A model generated the notes under the pieces. The model searched no databases, was not told where the DNA came from, and was given only the letters and a program-made list of their open reading frames with translations. The position numbers were made by a program, and so were the translations under genes. From positions 1-64,000 of the forward strand of contig CALGMR010000012.1 in assembly GCA_937958815.1 (NCBI GenBank): a stretch of DNA of 64,000 nt, in the 5' to 3' direction. Origin of the DNA: an uncultured Rhizobiaceae group bacterium (GTDB taxonomy: Bacteria; Pseudomonadota; Alphaproteobacteria; Rhizobiales; Rhizobiaceae). This document shows positions 54,924-63,004 of the stretch, in pieces (positions within the stretch are counted from its first letter, which is position 1; each line of letters starts with the position of its first letter).

Positions 54924-56228
54924 ATGCGTCCTTCCCGACTTTTGCTATGGCTTCTTTTTGCTGCGCTCGCGTTGTCGCTCGTTGCTGTCATTGTGCCAGC
55001 TCTGCCGGTGGATTGGGCATTGCTTCCTCTTGCCGTGGTGCTAATTGCCACAATCTTTGATTGGGTGATCAGTGTCGGCCCGAGGTCTATTGAGGTGAAC
55101 ATCTCGCACCTGCGCGAAGTGTTTGTGGGAGAACACTTAGAAATAGATTTCAAACTAAATTCTAAGCGCAAAAACGGCTCTTTGCCTCGTTCAGAAATCA
55201 AAGGGCGGTTGGCACATGTGGATGGTTTTGAAACCCGTGAAGAATTCAGTTTTGGCAAAGGCAACATCACCCTGCCTGTTTTGGCCAAACAAAGGGGTCG
55301 TTGGACGATTGATCGTCTGTGGTTGTATTGGAAAAGCCGCCTTGGCCTGATTGAATTCATACCCGTTCGAAAGATTGATCTCGCCGCAGCGGTTGTTCCA
55401 AACATTCGCCCCATCACGTCAGGCCAGATTGACTTTGATATGCGCACAGCAATTTTTGGCGAAAAGCAAACTTCTCAACGTGGCGAAGGGTCTGAATTTC
55501 ATCAGTTGAATGATTATGTTCAAGGCATGGATCCGCGTTCCATCGACTGGAAACATTCAGCACGCCAAAATCGGTTGGTTGCAAAAGAAATGCGGGCTGA
55601 GAGAAACCATCAAATTATTCTGGCCATGGACAATGGACATTTGATGCGTGAGGAAATCAACGGGCTTGCCCGCATCGATCATAAAATTAACGCCGCGCTG
55701 GCATTGGCGTGGGCCGGTGTTCAAGGAGGAGATCAAGTGGGTCTCTTCGCATTTGATGCGCGCCCCAGACAATATACCCCAGCCCAGCCTGGTCGTGTGG
55801 CATTTGCACGATTGCGCAGCCAAATGGCTGAACTGCAATATTCGTCAATCGAAACCAATCACACACTTGCACTCGCCACGCTTCATGAAAGATTGAATCG
55901 TCGCAGTTTGATCGTGGTGTTCTCAGATTTTGTAGACCCGCTTTCAGCGGAACTGTTGTTGGAGCATTTGGCTGTTCTCAATCGGCATCATGTTTTGGTT
56001 TTTGTGTCTCTTCACGATCCCCTGCTGCAAAACTTGGTCAATCAAAGGGTCGAGACAATGGATGGCGTTGCACGTTCAGTTTCGGCATCGAATCTTTTGG
56101 CTGAGCGTCGTCTTGTGTTTGAAAAAATGTCTTCCATGGGCATCGATGTTATTGAAACAACTCCCGTCGAAATGACCCCCAATTTGTTGAACACCTATTT
56201 GGCCATCAAGGCCAAGGAGTTGATTTGA
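54924..56228 (+). CDS. DUF58 domain protein (VWA-like)
   Basis: A 434-residue protein with two N-terminal transmembrane helices (LLLWLLFAALALSLVAVIVP, LLPLAVVLIATIFDW) and a large cytosolic part. The DUF58 signature is EFHQLNDYVQGMDPRSIDWK (20 residues). A degenerate VWA/MIDAS domain follows (ILAMDNGHLM, VVFSDFVDP). It is the usual MoxR partner. The stop shares one base with the SpoIIM gene. Confidence 0.92.
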   Translation: MRPSRLLLWLLFAALALSLVAVIVPALPVDWALLPLAVVLIATIFDWVISVGPRSIEVNISHLREVFVGEHLEIDFKLNSKRKNGSLPRSEIKGRLAHVDGFETREEFSFGKGNITLPVLAKQRGRWTIDRLWLYWKSRLGLIEFIPVRKIDLAAAVVPNIRPITSGQIDFDMRTAIFGEKQTSQRGEGSEFHQLNDYVQGMDPRSIDWKHSARQNRLVAKEMRAERNHQIILAMDNGHLMREEINGLARIDHKINAALALAWAGVQGGDQVGLFAFDARPRQYTPAQPGRVAFARLRSQMAELQYSSIETNHTLALATLHERLNRRSLIVVFSDFVDPLSAELLLEHLAVLNRHHVLVFVSLHDPLLQNLVNQRVETMDGVARSVSASNLLAERRLVFEKMSSMGIDVIETTPVEMTPNLLNTYLAIKAKELI

Positions 56229-57262
56229 TGGCCACATCATTTGCTGATGACCGCCCAGATGTTGAGCTCATGCGTTCAGCGCGGTTCCGCAAGGAACGTG
56301 AAGGCGAATGGGCTCGTTTGTCTGAACTTGTCACCCATGTTGAGAAAAAGGGCCTTTCCGGTTTGACATTTGATGAAAGTCTGGAGCTCACAGGGCTCTA
56401 CAGACAGTCGGTCAATTCACTTTCTTTGGCGCGAGAAATATCATTGGATCAAGCCCTGCTGCATTATTTGGAAAGCCTTACGACGCGTGCTTATTTTGCT
56501 GTCTATGCGCCACGCACCACTCTTGTGGGCTTGGTCAGCAAGTTCTTTAAAACGGGTGCTCCCCAAGCCATACGTCGATCTTGGTTGCATATATTGGTGG
56601 CTGCAATTTTGCTCTTTGGTGGCGCATTCGCGGCGTATCTGCTGACCATATCCGACCCCACTTGGTATTATGCTTTTGTGCCCAACGGTCTGTCAGGCGG
56701 GCGAGGGCCAGAAGCATCGGAAGCATTCTTGCGGGAGGCTTTATATGGAGAGAATTCCAACAGTGTTGAACGCCTGGCAGCTTTCTCCACTCAATTGTTC
56801 ACCCACAACACCCAAGTGTCGATCATGTCATTTACATTGGGCATTATGGCATGCCTGCCGTCTGCCTTTTTGACATTCTATAACGGAACAATTCTGGGAA
56901 CGTTTTTTGCAATTCACGATAGCAAAGGTTTGGCCTTCGATCTGTTCGGTTGGTTGTCGATACACGGCGTGACCGAACTCTCTGCGCTTATTATTGCAGC
57001 GGCTGGGGGGTTTCGACTTGGAGCCGCCGTTTTGTTTCCGGGCCAACGCACAAGAGGTGCGGCTTTGCGCCATGCGGGCCGAGACGCTACGAAACTTGCT
57101 TTGGTTGCAGGGCTCATGCTTTTGGCAGCGGGTTTGCTTGAAGGGTTCGGCAGGCAATTGGTTACAGATTTGTGGAGCCGCATTATCATTGGCTGGAGCA
57201 TTGGTGGCATGTGGCTGACTTGGTTTGTTTTGTGCGGGCGTGAGCGGAAGGCAAATTCCTGA
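56228..57262 (+). CDS. SpoIIM-like (stage II sporulation protein M) membrane protein
   Basis: A 344-residue membrane protein of the SpoIIM/DUF95 family. After about 115 cytosolic residues come five transmembrane helices (around ILVAAILLFGGAFAAYLLTI, VSIMSFTLGIMACLPSAFL, the NGTILGTFFAI loop, ELSALIIAAAGGFRLG). The family motif is GVTELSALIIAAAGG. The ATG at 56228 overlaps the DUF58 stop (TGATG), with AAGGAG eight bases upstream. It has no sporulation role here and is a standard member of MoxR operons. Confidence 0.9.
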   Translation: MATSFADDRPDVELMRSARFRKEREGEWARLSELVTHVEKKGLSGLTFDESLELTGLYRQSVNSLSLAREISLDQALLHYLESLTTRAYFAVYAPRTTLVGLVSKFFKTGAPQAIRRSWLHILVAAILLFGGAFAAYLLTISDPTWYYAFVPNGLSGGRGPEASEAFLREALYGENSNSVERLAAFSTQLFTHNTQVSIMSFTLGIMACLPSAFLTFYNGTILGTFFAIHDSKGLAFDLFGWLSIHGVTELSALIIAAAGGFRLGAAVLFPGQRTRGAALRHAGRDATKLALVAGLMLLAAGLLEGFGRQLVTDLWSRIIIGWSIGGMWLTWFVLCGRERKANS

Positions 57263-58233
57263 TGTGGCCATTTCGCAATAAAGACAAGGCAGCCACCAAT
57301 CGTGCCGCGATCAAGCGCGCGCGCAAACTTTCTGACGGACTGGAAAAGCGTCTGCAAATTATTCCACCAGAAGGTGTGCCATTAAACATCCGTCTGGCCC
57401 CCTTGGGTCAACGCCTTGGCGCCCAAGTAGTGGATACGCTGGTGACCTTTATCGGTGCCATGTTGTTCGTTCTTTTGTTCTCTATTTCGTTCTGGTCGAG
57501 CTGGAACCTGATAGCAATTGTCGCTGCGCTAACCTTCTTTTTGGTTCGTATACCATATTACATTGTATCGGAATTGGTCTGGAATGGCCGCACTTTGGCA
57601 AAACGGTGGTTGGGGCTGAGGGTTGTTTCAGTTGATGGTCGCAGCCTGTCTGCGCATCAAATTGTGGTACGCAATATAATGAAAGAAATCGAGTTCTTCC
57701 TGCCACTCACATATGCTTTAGCAGGGCCGCAGCAGCATTGGTCGTTTTCTGTGATTGCATGGGTTTGGTTGCTGGTTTTGTTGATCGTGCCTTGGCGCAA
57801 CAAACACAACAAACGCATCGGTGACATTATCGCAAACACGGCGGTCATTATGGATCCCAAACCTGTTTTGCTTACCGACCTGGCCAGCACAATTGCGATG
57901 AAACCCGGCACTCATGCCGATGAGCGGTTTGTTTTCAGCAGCGCACAGCTTGATGAATATGGTCGATTTGAACTTCAAGTTTTGGAGAAAGTTCTGCGTT
58001 CTTCGGAAAAATCCACATCGGGTACGTGGGCAAAGCAACAGCAGTATTTGAAAGAGATTGTCGAGCGCATTGTTCAAAAAATTGATTACGAAGAAACGAT
58101 AGATGCAAAAGACCACAGACTGTTCTTGGAGGCATTTTACACCGCGCAGCGCGAACACCTTGAAAGGCGCAAACTTTTAGGTGACGCTCGCGAAGACAAG
58201 TATTTTAGGGATGAAAAAGGAGAGGAAAGTTAA
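57262..58233 (+). CDS. RDD family membrane protein
   Basis: A 323-residue protein with an RDD domain: two to four helices, the first after APLGQRLGAQVVDTLVTF (the conserved R..D region), then VWNGRTLAKRWLGLRVVSVDG. A long soluble C-terminal part follows (LLTDLASTIAMKPGTHADE, coiled toward EHLERRKLLGDARED). The ATG overlaps the SpoIIM stop by one base. RDD proteins are often in transport or stress systems; a specific role in the MoxR operon is unknown. Confidence 0.87.
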   Translation: MWPFRNKDKAATNRAAIKRARKLSDGLEKRLQIIPPEGVPLNIRLAPLGQRLGAQVVDTLVTFIGAMLFVLLFSISFWSSWNLIAIVAALTFFLVRIPYYIVSELVWNGRTLAKRWLGLRVVSVDGRSLSAHQIVVRNIMKEIEFFLPLTYALAGPQQHWSFSVIAWVWLLVLLIVPWRNKHNKRIGDIIANTAVIMDPKPVLLTDLASTIAMKPGTHADERFVFSSAQLDEYGRFELQVLEKVLRSSEKSTSGTWAKQQQYLKEIVERIVQKIDYEETIDAKDHRLFLEAFYTAQREHLERRKLLGDAREDKYFRDEKGEES

Positions 58234-59012
58234 TGAGTGATATAGATATTGCAAAACCGTCTTTGGGCATACTCAGTGTTTTGAGCCAAGGACTGTCTAT
58301 TTTTATGAAACGATTGCCTTTGATTTTGGGCATAGCGATGGTGCTGGGAATAGGTTTAAATCTGTTCAACTTCGCACTGTTTGGGGACATTATGTTCTCA
58401 AATCCGGAAGCGATGTTTACCACAACAAGTGGTTTGATTTCTTACGGTGTTATTATTTTAGCTTCGATCGTGGTCTCCACGTTGATTACAGCCGTCATCA
58501 CACTGGCCGCTTACGATACCCATCTTGGCAGACCAATGCGACTGGGCACTTATGTCTCCGTTGGCCTTAAAAACTTCATCACATTGTTCCTGTTGTCGAT
58601 CATCACCACCATCGCGATGTCAATTGGTTTTGCGTTGTTGATAGTGCCTGGCTTGATCATTTATCTCATGTGGATTGTGGTTGTGCCATCTGTTGTCGTT
58701 GAACATGCAGGCTTTGGAGCATTGTCTCGCAGTCGAGAACTTACCAAAGGCTATCGTTGGCCCATCCTGGGTTTGATGGTCATCCTGATTGTCGTTCTTT
58801 TGATTATTCAAACACTGCTGAGTGCAGCGCTTGGCTTTGGTTTCACAGCCGCTTTCACGGGAACATCAGGTCTTTTCTTTATGTTATTTCAAGGTGCAGT
58901 TTCATCAATCAGTTATGCGATTTACGCTTGCATTATCGTCATGCTTTATGCGCGTTTGAAAGAAATTAAGGAAGGTGTTGGCATGTCTGATTTGGCAGAC
59001 GTGTTCAGCTAG
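58233..59012 (+). CDS. Polytopic membrane protein, last gene of the MoxR operon
   Basis: A 259-residue protein with about six transmembrane helices. The motif SRELTKGYRWPILGLMVI and preceding IVPGLIIYLMWIVVVPSVVV (20 residues) match the glycerophosphodiester-phosphodiesterase membrane domain / YciC-like group (DUF7847-type). GGAG lies before the ATG, which abuts the RDD stop. It ends nine bases before the convergent kinase gene. Function not known. Confidence 0.78.
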   Translation: MSDIDIAKPSLGILSVLSQGLSIFMKRLPLILGIAMVLGIGLNLFNFALFGDIMFSNPEAMFTTTSGLISYGVIILASIVVSTLITAVITLAAYDTHLGRPMRLGTYVSVGLKNFITLFLLSIITTIAMSIGFALLIVPGLIIYLMWIVVVPSVVVEHAGFGALSRSRELTKGYRWPILGLMVILIVVLLIIQTLLSAALGFGFTAAFTGTSGLFFMLFQGAVSSISYAIYACIIVMLYARLKEIKEGVGMSDLADVFS

Positions 59013-59021
59013 ATCGAACCA

Positions 59022-60476
59022 TCAACTTCGGATCGGGAGTGCGATTTCAAATTCCGCGCCCGGTCCGTCTTGTTCTATTAAGCGAATGGTGCCGTTATGG
59101 GCACGAACCAATTCGGCAGCGATTGCCAATCCCAACCCTGTGCCGCCTTGGCGGCCAGACGTGTTGAAAGCAGTGAACAGATTTTCGCGCATTGATGCGG
59201 GAAGACCAGGGCCAGTGTCGCGCAATCGGATAACGGTATAACCGTCTTCAATGCCTGCACCAATGTTCAAACGTTTGATCTGGGTCTCACCATCCAGTCC
59301 GTCCATCGCTTGCAAAGCATTGCGTGATAAGTTGACGATGACTCTGAAAATTTGTTCTGCATCCCCATGAATCTCAAGGTCTTCAGGAACACGGTTGACC
59401 CACTCCACATCGCTGTCTGTATCAAGCGACAGAGTTTCGGCCACATCCTGGCAAAGTTGATGCAATCGAACCAGATTGAAAGACGGAACGGCCTCTCCTG
59501 ATTTGCCGTAATCAAGAACTGATCGCGTATAATCTACGGCACGGTCAATCGTGCGAATGAGGCGCGGGGCCAGCCTTTGAACTGTTGGATCTGACGTGTC
59601 GGCAAGCCTGTCCGAGAACAAAGACGCGGATGCCAGAATGTTGCGCAGATCATGGTTGATTTTAGAGACAGCAAGACCAAGGTCTGCAAGATGCCGTTGC
59701 TGTTTAAATGTGCCACTCAATTGTTGCTGCATTCCGTTCAACTGCTCTTCCGCCACGCCGATTTCGTCATGGCGACCAGATGGTTGAATTACGAGACTCT
59801 GGTTCTCGGGGTCTTTTGAAAAGGACAGCATAGATTGGGTCATGCGCTGCATGGGCCGAATGAGAAACCAACGCAGCGTGAAAAAGACCAAAAGAGCGGT
59901 GACGAATGAAATCAGCAAAGAAATGAGCAAAACGTTGTAGGCATAGCTCAACATGGATTGACGCAAGGGCCCGTCTTTCATCACCAGTTCAAGCGTGCCT
60001 GATCGTTCTTCCATAGGCCCGTAGACACGTATTGTTCTGTCGCCTCCAAAGAGCAATGTATCAAGCGCATCTAAAATCGTGCTTGTGGCTTCCAACCGAC
60101 CAGGCTGCATCAGTTCAATATGACCGGCAATATCTCCGGGCATTTCATTGGTTGCCAGAATTTTGCTGGCGCCATCTCTTCGAACAACAATCATTTCGGT
60201 TTGTGTAAGAGAGAGCAATTGTTTGCGAACTTGTTCGGGAACGGCTTCAGGGTTCAGTTCTTCCAGTGTTAAACTCGCCGCCTCGCCAGTGGTGAAATGG
60301 CGCGACAACCACGCAAGACGAAAATTCGCAATGGAAGGCACAAAAACCAGAACTTCAGCCAACATGACGAACAAAATGGTAAGAACCAGAAGTTTCCCTG
60401 AAAGGCCGGTCGGCCACAAACGGCGCCGCTTCTTAACACCGTTTGCAACAACAGACGATTTACTGTCCTGCGTCAT
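59022..60476 (-). CDS. Sensor histidine kinase with HAMP domain
   Basis: A 484-residue kinase. TM1 (LLVLTILFVMLAEVLVFVPS) and TM2 (VLLISLLISFVTALLVFFTL) flank a periplasmic domain of about 150 residues. HAMP is near RPMQRMTQSML. The H-box is of the less common form VSKINHDLRNILASASLF; N-box VNLSRNALQAM, and ATP lid GGTGLGLAIAAELVRAHNG follow. The ATG of MTQDSK is preferred over a TTG 15 codons upstream. No response regulator is adjacent. It follows the flavoprotein gene by 65 bases on the same strand. Confidence 0.88.
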   Translation of the reverse strand: MTQDSKSSVVANGVKKRRRLWPTGLSGKLLVLTILFVMLAEVLVFVPSIANFRLAWLSRHFTTGEAASLTLEELNPEAVPEQVRKQLLSLTQTEMIVVRRDGASKILATNEMPGDIAGHIELMQPGRLEATSTILDALDTLLFGGDRTIRVYGPMEERSGTLELVMKDGPLRQSMLSYAYNVLLISLLISFVTALLVFFTLRWFLIRPMQRMTQSMLSFSKDPENQSLVIQPSGRHDEIGVAEEQLNGMQQQLSGTFKQQRHLADLGLAVSKINHDLRNILASASLFSDRLADTSDPTVQRLAPRLIRTIDRAVDYTRSVLDYGKSGEAVPSFNLVRLHQLCQDVAETLSLDTDSDVEWVNRVPEDLEIHGDAEQIFRVIVNLSRNALQAMDGLDGETQIKRLNIGAGIEDGYTVIRLRDTGPGLPASMRENLFTAFNTSGRQGGTGLGLAIAAELVRAHNGTIRLIEQDGPGAEFEIALPIRS

Positions 60477-60541
60477 ATCTGGTTCTTTTTGAGTAACTGG
60501 TTTCAAGAGGGCGACATCCAACGGTTAAACTGAGGGAACCT

Positions 60542-61981
60542 CTAACCGAATTTTCTCAGGAAGTTCACGACACCCCGAACAAGCGGTTTCTTTGTCGTGG
60601 GTGCATAAAATGAGGTTGCTGCCCGTTTGCCGATTTCAGTCATGGTTGGATAGGGCGGAATATAGCCGGCGATATCTTTCACCTTCATTTTTTTACTGAT
60701 TGCCAGAGCCCACATATTCATCATTTCTCCAGCCATAGTGCCGGCAATCGACACACCTTCAATAGAACCGTTTTTGCGAACGATAATCTTTATGAGGCCA
60801 GTGGTCTTGTTCTCAGCCTGTGCCCGATCGTTTTCAGCATAGGGCCACCGAAGCACGGTGATATCTTTGAACTTCTCGCGTGCCGTTTCTTCAGTGTGTC
60901 CCACATGTGCGATCTCTGGATCCGTATAGGTGCACCACGGTATAATGTGACGATTTTCCCGCGCAGGAAGGCGAAACAACATTGCGCGAATAAGCAGGCC
61001 AGCATGGTACCCAGCGACGTGAGTAAATTGCAGGCCGCCAGCCACATCACCAATCGCGTAAACTCGGCTGTTGGTGGTGCGCATTTTATCGCTCACCTTA
61101 ATGCCGCGGCGTGTGTATTCAATTCCCGCTTTTTCCAGATCAAGTCCATCTACGGTTGCGGCGCGACCTGTGGCAACCAACACCGTATCAGCTTCAAGAA
61201 CTTCCGATCCTGATTCACTTTCCACATTCACCAAAGCAACACCTTGGAGTGTTTTATCGATGCTGGTGACTTTGGTATGCTCACGGATCACGACGCCTTC
61301 GTCACGAATTTTATCCAAAACAATTGACGTCAATTCAGGGTCATCATTGCCCAAGGCCTTAAAACCTTCGACCACAGTGACCTTCGCTCCCAAGCGGTGA
61401 TGGGCCTGCGCCATTTCCATGCCAATAGGACCAGCGCCAATAACAATCATTCTGCCTGGATTTTTGGTTTGGTCGAACAGTGTTTCGTTGGTCAAATAGT
61501 CAATTTTATCGATGCCAGGTATTGGAGGCACAAATGCTGAAGAACCCGTCGCAATCACAAAACGACGTGCTTTAATTGTTTTGTCGCCCGCAACAACGGT
61601 TTTTTTATCAACAAAGCGAGCTTCGGCTTCAATCACGTTCACGCCAAGAGATTCAAACCGCTCAACACTGTCCATTGGAGCAATTCCAGCAATCACCCCC
61701 TGCACATGGTCGTTCACTTGTTTGAAATTCACTTTTGGTTGGCTGCCATCTTTTCCAGTACTCACACCAAAAGCCGGTGCGTCGCGCATGGATTGGGCAT
61801 GTTTGCCTGCAGCAATAATGGCTTTTGATGGAACACAACCGTAGTTTAGGCAGTCTCCACCCATTTTGTGTTTTTCAATCAGCACCACTGAGACACCAAA
61901 AGCTGCTGCAGCTGAAGCCACAACAAGCCCGCCTGAGCCGCCGCCTATGACACAAATATCGGGTTTTAGAACGTCACTCAT
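60542..61981 (-). CDS. Pyridine nucleotide-disulfide oxidoreductase (mercuric reductase / Lpd-like)
   Basis: A 479-residue FAD flavoprotein of the dihydrolipoamide dehydrogenase/mercuric reductase superfamily. FAD motif CVIGGGSGGLVVASAAAAFG (20 residues) is near the start, the redox pair is GGDCLNYGCVPSKA, and the NAD(P) motif is VIGAGPIGMEMAQAHHRLG. The second FAD motif is YAIGDVAGG and the C-terminal motif ends IPPYPTMTE. It lacks the extra N-terminal HMA domain and the terminal CC of MerA, so mercury reduction is unlikely. The substrate is unknown. Probably co-transcribed with the kinase. Confidence 0.88.
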   Translation of the reverse strand: MSDVLKPDICVIGGGSGGLVVASAAAAFGVSVVLIEKHKMGGDCLNYGCVPSKAIIAAGKHAQSMRDAPAFGVSTGKDGSQPKVNFKQVNDHVQGVIAGIAPMDSVERFESLGVNVIEAEARFVDKKTVVAGDKTIKARRFVIATGSSAFVPPIPGIDKIDYLTNETLFDQTKNPGRMIVIGAGPIGMEMAQAHHRLGAKVTVVEGFKALGNDDPELTSIVLDKIRDEGVVIREHTKVTSIDKTLQGVALVNVESESGSEVLEADTVLVATGRAATVDGLDLEKAGIEYTRRGIKVSDKMRTTNSRVYAIGDVAGGLQFTHVAGYHAGLLIRAMLFRLPARENRHIIPWCTYTDPEIAHVGHTEETAREKFKDITVLRWPYAENDRAQAENKTTGLIKIIVRKNGSIEGVSIAGTMAGEMMNMWALAISKKMKVKDIAGYIPPYPTMTEIGKRAATSFYAPTTKKPLVRGVVNFLRKFG

Positions 61982-62124
61982 ATTGATTACCTAAAATAAA
62001 TTGCCACCAAAGTGGTCGTATAATTTCAACATAGATTTTATATATAAGGCAAACCATATGAAATTATATGCTTTCACGGTGATTTCGCGATTAATTGAAT
62101 ATCAAAAAGACAGCCCGGCTGGCG

Positions 62125-62153
62125 TTGACTCATTTTTGGAGCAAGCTTATACA
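62125..62153 (+). promoter_or_regulatory. Sigma70-type promoter of rpmH-rnpA
   Basis: TTGACT (62125-62130), 17 bases, TATACA (62148-62153). Both hexamers are near consensus. Transcription would start near 62160, giving a leader of about 185 bases before rpmH. Confidence 0.8.
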
Positions 62154-62161
62154 CCCGCAAA

Positions 62162-62181
62162 GCTTCGGTCTGTGCCGAAGC
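62162..62181 (+). other. Leader hairpin at the 5' end of the rpmH transcript
   Basis: GCTTCGG-TCTGTG-CCGAAGC forms a seven-pair stem directly after the predicted transcription start. There is no U-run, so it is a 5' stabilising or regulatory hairpin rather than a terminator. Confidence 0.55.
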
Positions 62182-62344
62182 CTGATTCCGCTTGTCGTTT
62201 GTTTACCTGCTCTTCATGAATTTGGTTGAAGGGAGGAGCGTTGGCGATAATCAGCCCAATGAATTTTCATATTCTTATGATCCCGAGTGGGGGTTGAGAA
62301 TATGCTGACCGAAAGAGGACCGGTGTTTTTGCCGGATCGAGAAA

Positions 62345-62479
62345 ATGAAACGCACATATCAGCCAAGCAAACTGGTTCGTAAACGCCGCCACGGTTTTCG
62401 TTCACGCATGTCTACACCAGGTGGTCGTCGCGTGATCGCAAAACGCCGTGCACATGGCCGTAAAAAACTATCTGCATAA
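62345..62479 (+). CDS. rpmH: 50S ribosomal protein L34
   Basis: A 44-residue basic protein: [20 protein letters not shown], then [14 protein letters not shown] and HGRKKLSA. This is the full bacterial L34. GAGAAA lies just before the ATG, which begins KRTYQPS as in the family. rnpA follows after 54 bases. Confidence 0.97.
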   Translation: MKRTYQPSKLVRKRRHGFRSRMSTPGGRRVIAKRRAHGRKKLSA

Positions 62480-62533
62480 TCATTTGCGCTGTCATGCGCT
62501 GATTTCATGTAGGCAGTCAGACAATCTGATGTC

Positions 62534-62950
62534 ATGGCGCAGGTTTTGATTTCCCGATTGAAAAAGCGGGCAGATTTCCTAAACGCCCGAAATGGAGCGC
62601 GTTCTCACGAGCGCGCTTTTGTTTTGCAGCTGGTTCAGCGCAAGGATGATGATCCAGAAATGCGCGTGGGTTTCACGGTGACCAAAAAGGTCGGCAATTC
62701 CGTGACACGTTCCCGTATTAAAAGGCGCCTGCGAGAAGCGGTTCGCCATGCAGATTTTCCCATTGCGGCGCGTGGATGTGATGCAGTTCTTATCGCGCGT
62801 ATTGAAGCACTCAATGAACCGTTTGAACGCCTTACACTTTCCGTGTCGAACGGGGTCAACCAAGCTTTGTCAAAAATCAATGCCCGTCATAGCAAGGCAA
62901 ATGTTGCAAATCGTGCGGCGAAAGGGCAGAAACGCCCCGCTGATGTATAA
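62534..62950 (+). CDS. rnpA: Ribonuclease P protein component
   Basis: A 138-residue basic protein that binds RNase P RNA for tRNA 5' maturation. The family signature NSVTRSRIKRRLREAVR is at about residues 54-70, preceded by MRVGFTVTKKVG. A basic C-terminal tail (RAAKGQKRPADV) extends beyond the core. It lies between rpmH and yidC; the yidD gene often found between rnpA and yidC is absent. Confidence 0.96.
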   Translation: MAQVLISRLKKRADFLNARNGARSHERAFVLQLVQRKDDDPEMRVGFTVTKKVGNSVTRSRIKRRLREAVRHADFPIAARGCDAVLIARIEALNEPFERLTLSVSNGVNQALSKINARHSKANVANRAAKGQKRPADV

Positions 62951-63004
62951 TGTTTGGCAGCGTCACAGTGCTCTGCCCAGTTATTGAGAACCAGGTCTTC
63001 CTTT

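Larger units (their letters stand above)
61982..62344. other. Divergent control region between the flavoprotein gene and rpmH
   Basis: The 363 bases hold a strong plus-strand promoter and a leader hairpin (both listed separately). The left 120 bases are AT-rich. No convincing gene was seen; a 72-codon plus-strand frame (62001-62219) crosses the promoter and lacks support. Confidence 0.6.

Noticed and set aside
60542-61981. Mercuric reductase (merA) assignment
   Set aside because: There is no N-terminal metal-binding domain, no C-terminal cysteine pair and no other mer genes nearby.
62001-62219. 72-codon plus-strand frame upstream of rpmH
   Set aside because: It spans the rpmH promoter and leader hairpin and lacks a ribosome site.
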